DNA from: Chitinophagaceae bacterium UBA2793
GTDB lineage: Bacteria; Bacteroidota; Bacteroidia; Chitinophagales; Chitinophagaceae
Reading direction: 5' to 3'
DNA length: 9,183 nucleotides
Assembly (NCBI GenBank): GCA_002352045.1
Contig: DEHT01000050.1
Coordinates: 65,555 to 74,737 of the forward strand
Positions 6,393-9,183 of the stretch are shown here, piece by piece. Under the pieces are notes generated by a model that worked only from the letters and a program-made list of their open reading frames with translations, was not told the DNA's origin and ran no database searches. The translations under genes and the position numbers were made by a program. Each line of letters opens with the position of its first letter. Position 1 is the first letter of the stretch.

Positions 6393-6411
6393 TTGTATCT
6401 ATTAGATACAA
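6393..6411. promoter_or_regulatory. Operator-like palindrome in the dehydrogenase promoter
   Basis: TTGTATCT (6393-6400), a 3-bp spacer ATT, then AGATACAA (6404-6411) form a perfect 8-bp inverted repeat of 19 bp in total. It overlaps the putative -33 element and lies just ahead of the -7 element at 6417. That is where a dimeric repressor commonly binds to block RNA polymerase. No regulator gene is adjacent in this window, so the regulator is unknown. Confidence 0.45.
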
Positions 6412-6424
6412 AGCCGTAAATTGC
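6393..6424 (+). promoter_or_regulatory. Probable promoter of the ALDH7 dehydrogenase gene
   Basis: TTG at 6393-6395 (-33-like), a 21-bp spacer, then TAAATTGC (6417-6424), a near match to the -7 consensus TAnnTTTG with one T missing. Transcription would begin near 6429, leaving about 14 nt of leader before the ATG at 6443. The same block, TAAATTGCGG followed by T/C-CT, precedes the secreted-protein gene at 4658-4670. A perfect palindrome fills the left part of the spacer. Confidence 0.4.
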
Positions 6425-6442
6425 GGCCTCAAATAATTCAAT

Positions 6443-7969
6443 ATGATTGCTTTCTTAAAAGAATTAGGCATAGCCGCCAAAAACGAAGGTGTTTCTACAG
6501 GCCTTAACTGGATAAAGACAAAGGGCGAAACCATTACTTCTTATTCTCCGGTAGATGGAAAAGAAATTGCACAGGTATCTGCAGCCGATAAAAAAGCATA
6601 TGAAATTACTGTGGCAAAAGCTGCAGAAGCTTTTGAGCAATGGCGCACCTGGCCTGCACCTAAGCGTGGTGAAATTGTAAGACAAATTGGCGATGAACTC
6701 CGGCTACACAAACAAGCTTTAGGCCAGTTAGTAAGTTACGAAATGGGCAAGAGTTTGCAGGAAGGCCTGGGCGAAGTACAGGAAATGATTGACATCTGCG
6801 ATTTAGCTGTTGGCCTTAGCAGGCAATTGCATGGCCTTACCATGCATAGCGAAAGACCGGCGCATAGAATGTACGAACAATATCATCCGCTTGGAATAGT
6901 AGGCATTATTTCTGCCTTTAATTTTCCGGTGGCAGTATGGAGCTGGAACAGTATGCTGGCATGGGTTTGTGGCGATGTATGTATTTGGAAACCGAGTGAA
7001 AAAACCCCTCTATGTGGTGTAGCTTGTCAAAAAATTGTACAAAAGGTTTTCAAAAAAAATAATGTGCCCGAAGGTGTTTGTGGATTAATAACCGGTGGCC
7101 GTGAAGTGGGTGAATGGATGAGCAACGACAGCCGCATTCCTTTGGTTTCTGCAACAGGAAGCACTCGTATGGGTAAAGCAGTTGCCGGGGCAGTAGCTCA
7201 AAGACTAGGGCGAAGTTTGCTGGAATTAGGCGGCAACAATGCAATCATTGTTTCGCAGGAAGCCGATATGGCCATTGCTATTACGGCTGCTGTGTTTGGT
7301 GCTGTAGGCACCGCAGGCCAACGCTGTACTACAACCCGTCGTTTGATTATTCACGAAAAAATTTACAATAAGTTCAAAGAAAAATTGGTGCATGCTTATA
7401 GTCAATTAAAAATTGGTAATCCTTTGAACGAAAAAAATCATGTAGGGCCGTTAATTGATAAAGATGCGGTGAACAACTATTTAACTTCCATTGAAAAATG
7501 TAAGGCCGAAGGCGGTAAATTTATTGTGGGGGGTGCTGTATTAAAAGGCAAAGGATTTGAAAGTGGTTGTTATGTAAAACCCTGTATTGCCGAGGCAAAA
7601 AATAGTTTTGAAATAGTACAGCACGAAACCTTTGCTCCTATTTTATACATCATGAAATACAAAACCATTGAAGAAGCCATTGCTTTACAAAATGGAGTGC
7701 CGCAAGGACTTTCTTCTGCTGTTATCACTAATAATTTAAAAGAAGCCGAAAAATTTTTATCGGCATCCGGTAGCGACTGCGGTATTGCCAATGTAAATAT
7801 CGGAACCAGTGGTGCAGAGATAGGCGGTGCATTTGGCGGCGAAAAAGAAACAGGCGGCGGCCGTGAAAGCGGCAGCGATGCATGGAAGGTTTATATGCGC
7901 CGGCAAACAAACACCATCAATTACAGCGATAAATTACCGCTTGCCCAGGGCATTAAATTCGACCTTTAA
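6443..7969 (+). CDS. ALDH7-family alpha-aminoadipate-semialdehyde dehydrogenase
   Basis: Cytoplasmic NAD(P)+-dependent aldehyde dehydrogenase of the ALDH7 (antiquitin) family, 508 aa, full length. The family oxidises L-2-aminoadipate 6-semialdehyde (in equilibrium with piperideine-6-carboxylate) to L-2-aminoadipate in lysine catabolism; the Pseudomonas enzyme is called AmaB. Visible features are FNFPVAVWSWNS (159-170, Asn160 of the oxyanion hole), WKPSE (182-186, cofactor-binding Lys183), GSTRMG (239-244), the general base Glu261 in LELGGNN, the nucleophile Cys295 in AGQRCTTTRR, and HETFAPI (394-400). The C-terminal block TSGAEIGGAFGGEKETGGGRESGSDAWK (455-482) and the ending INYSDKLPLAQGIKF are hallmark antiquitin sequence and set it apart from succinate-semialdehyde or betaine-aldehyde enzymes. 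The ATG at 6443 lies about 14 nt after the predicted transcription start. No other lysine-catabolism gene is next to it. A palindrome in the promoter suggests repressor control. The next gene begins 84 bp downstream. Confidence 0.92.
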   Translation: MIAFLKELGIAAKNEGVSTGLNWIKTKGETITSYSPVDGKEIAQVSAADKKAYEITVAKAAEAFEQWRTWPAPKRGEIVRQIGDELRLHKQALGQLVSYEMGKSLQEGLGEVQEMIDICDLAVGLSRQLHGLTMHSERPAHRMYEQYHPLGIVGIISAFNFPVAVWSWNSMLAWVCGDVCIWKPSEKTPLCGVACQKIVQKVFKKNNVPEGVCGLITGGREVGEWMSNDSRIPLVSATGSTRMGKAVAGAVAQRLGRSLLELGGNNAIIVSQEADMAIAITAAVFGAVGTAGQRCTTTRRLIIHEKIYNKFKEKLVHAYSQLKIGNPLNEKNHVGPLIDKDAVNNYLTSIEKCKAEGGKFIVGGAVLKGKGFESGCYVKPCIAEAKNSFEIVQHETFAPILYIMKYKTIEEAIALQNGVPQGLSSAVITNNLKEAEKFLSASGSDCGIANVNIGTSGAEIGGAFGGEKETGGGRESGSDAWKVYMRRQTNTINYSDKLPLAQGIKFDL

Positions 7970-8018
7970 ATTTTAGCCAAAATAGTATCAGCGGGAAAGC
8001 GTCTTAGTGAAATAAAAG

Positions 8019-8026
8019 TATTTTCG
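8019..8026 (+). promoter_or_regulatory. Possible -7 element of the S8 peptidase gene
   Basis: TATTTTCG matches TAnnTTTG at five of the six fixed bases and lies 27 bp before the ATG at 8054. No good -33 element is found 19-21 bp upstream. The A/T-rich leader (AATAAAGTAAATTAAAAC) is typical of this genome's starts. Confidence 0.3.
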
Positions 8027-8053
8027 CATCTGTTCAATAAAGTAAATTAAAAC

Positions 8054-9183
8054 ATGAATAAATTTTCAACATTGGCAATGGCGGCCATTTTAATCAGCAG
8101 CCATGCAATAGCACAGGGAACCAGTGCAAAAGAAAAAGATGTAATTCCAAAAAACTGGCAATTGCTCGACAAAAAAACAACCGGATTCCCCGGTATTAGT
8201 TTAGACCAGGCTTATGCATTTGTAAAAGCAAAAAATGTAAAAGCAGGTAAAATTATTGTTGCGGTTATTGATAGTGGTATTGATACCCTGCACGAAGATT
8301 TAAAACCTATTCTTTGGAGAAATCCCAAAGAGATTCCGGGCAATGGAATTGATGACGACAAAAACGGTTATGTAGATGATATTTACGGCTGGAATTTTTT
8401 GGGAGGAAAGGATGGTCGCAATGTGGGTAAAGATAGCTATGAAGGAGCCCGTGTTTACTGGACTTTAAAGCCTAAATGGGAAGATAAAACAGTAGATGAA
8501 ACTAAATTAACAGAAGAAGAAAAAGCAGAATACAAAGTGTTTTTATTTGCCAAGCAAAAAACAGTTGGTGATGTAAACCCTGCAGAGGTAGCTTACTTAA
8601 AAGGGCTTTATCCAAAATTAAAAGCGGGCGACTCTGCACTTGCCAAAGAATTGGGTAAAGAAGAATACAATGGTAATGATATAAAAGAATTTACCACCCA
8701 AAGTCCTGAATCGAAAATGATGAAAAGCTTTTTGCTTAATATTTCAAAAGCCAATAATAATTATGATATAACCAATAAACAATTATTGGGCGAGTTGGAA
8801 GGCGAATTAGCCAAAGGCGAAGCAGTAAGCACGCCTCCCCCAACCTATCGTAAAGATATTGTTGGCGACAACTACGCCGATTTTAACGATCGTTATTATG
8901 GTAACCCCGATGTAATGGCCAATACTCCTTTCCATGGCACTCATTGCAGTGGCATTATTGCTGCTGTTAGAAACAATGGACTCGGTATGGATGGTGTTGT
9001 AAGCAATGCTCAAATAATGATGTTGCGTGCCGTGCCCGATGGCGACGAACATGATAAAGACATCGCTTTAGCAATTCGCTATGCAGTGGACAACGGTGCA
9101 AAAATTGTGAGCATGAGTTTTGGTAAAGATTTTTCACCAGAAAAAAAATGGGTAGATGATGCTTATAAATATGCTGAAAGCAA
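8054..9183 (+). CDS. Secreted subtilisin-like S8 serine peptidase, 3' end cut off
   Basis: Translated by hand, 376 codons, still open at the window edge. Residues 1-20 are a signal peptide with site AIA before Gln21, so the enzyme should be exported. The S8 (subtilase) fold is shown by the catalytic Asp73 in VAVIDSGID (69-77) and the catalytic His294 in HGTHCSG (294-300). Further family sequence follows: IMMLRAVPDGD (321-331), AIRYAVDNGAKIVSMSFG (340-357). The catalytic Ser block (GTSMA type) lies beyond the window. A loop IDDDKNGYVDDIYGWNF (99-115), typical of this Bacteroidota-like subgroup, may bind calcium. Between Asp73 and His294 there are about 220 residues, whereas classical subtilisin has about 30. 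The insert (about 115-285) is Lys/Glu-rich and helical with a short proline run (PPP, 261-263). It may be a lid or specificity domain. The gene follows the dehydrogenase by 84 bp on the same strand and may have its own promoter. Confidence 0.93.
   Translation, partial: MNKFSTLAMAAILISSHAIAQGTSAKEKDVIPKNWQLLDKKTTGFPGISLDQAYAFVKAKNVKAGKIIVAVIDSGIDTLHEDLKPILWRNPKEIPGNGIDDDKNGYVDDIYGWNFLGGKDGRNVGKDSYEGARVYWTLKPKWEDKTVDETKLTEEEKAEYKVFLFAKQKTVGDVNPAEVAYLKGLYPKLKAGDSALAKELGKEEYNGNDIKEFTTQSPESKMMKSFLLNISKANNNYDITNKQLLGELEGELAKGEAVSTPPPTYRKDIVGDNYADFNDRYYGNPDVMANTPFHGTHCSGIIAAVRNNGLGMDGVVSNAQIMMLRAVPDGDEHDKDIALAIRYAVDNGAKIVSMSFGKDFSPEKKWVDDAYKYAES

Larger units (their letters stand above)
6042..6442. 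other. 401-bp gene-free region between HNH and dehydrogenase genes
   Basis: No credible protein gene is seen here. The longest frame starting with ATG on the plus strand, 6291-6419 (42 aa), has no recognisable features. The stretch holds the right copy of the HNH-flanking repeat (6110-6125), a 7-bp inverted repeat (6271-6277 with 6313-6319), and at its right end an operator-like palindrome and probable promoter of the dehydrogenase gene (6393-6424). I saw no clear -7 element for the HNH gene on the minus strand; its leader is A/T-rich. I recognised no tRNA, known riboswitch or insertion-sequence end. The length is large compared with the other gaps in this window, so decayed sequence or a small RNA is possible. 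Confidence 0.6.

Noticed and set aside
6291..6419. Small plus-strand frame of 42 aa in the intergenic region
   Set aside because: Its composition is not protein-like, no start signal precedes it, and its end overlaps the promoter and palindrome of the dehydrogenase gene.
7970..7983. ATTTT-agcc-AAAAT inverted repeat just after the dehydrogenase stop
   Set aside because: It has only five A-T pairs and no G-C-rich stem, too weak to call a terminator.
8807..9052. Minus-strand open frame of 81 aa
   Set aside because: It is antisense to the S8 peptidase in the region that encodes the HGTH motif. It is a shadow.

Overview
The window looks like an ordinary chromosomal stretch from a member of the Bacteroidota, probably close to the Chitinophagaceae. 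The DNA is AT-rich, the starts lack Shine-Dalgarno sites and have A/T-rich leaders, and one promoter matches the Bacteroidota -7 consensus TAnnTTTG exactly. The protein types also fit: a HutI with the WCDSHTH variant of the metal motif, a YfcC-type carrier, an ALDH7 dehydrogenase, and an S8 peptidase with a large insert. The phylum call is an inference from these traits; no search was run.

Left part (1-2941, all minus strand): three tightly packed genes read leftward from one promoter near 2973-2980. They are an uncharacterised helical 158-aa protein, then a divergent MurC-like Mur ligase, then imidazolonepropionase (hutI, histidine degradation), which is cut by the window edge. The gaps are 22 bp and 1 bp, so they are probably co-transcribed, although their functions are not obviously linked.

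Middle (2942-5257, plus strand): a divergent intergenic region of about 157 bp holds promoters for both directions and an AT palindrome. It is followed by a 12-TM-type YfcC/DcuC-family carrier and a small secreted protein of unknown function that probably has its own promoter. A gene-poor pocket follows (5258-6442) around a minus-strand, stand-alone HNH endonuclease with a NUMOD4-like start and an HTH tail. This pocket contains a long inverted repeat, a possible terminator, and a short imperfect direct repeat on either side of the HNH gene, so it may be a small acquired unit.

Right part (6443-9183, plus strand): an ALDH7/antiquitin-type alpha-aminoadipate-semialdehyde dehydrogenase (lysine catabolism) has a clean 8-bp palindrome lying between its putative -33 and -7 elements. 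It is followed by a secreted subtilisin-family peptidase that runs off the window.

I found no CRISPR array, transposase, rRNA or tRNA. The points most worth a second look are the off-consensus MurC paralogue coupled to hutI, the operator-like palindrome upstream of the dehydrogenase, a 13-bp promoter-proximal motif shared by two genes, and the repeats around the HNH gene. None of these amounts to a clearly new system.
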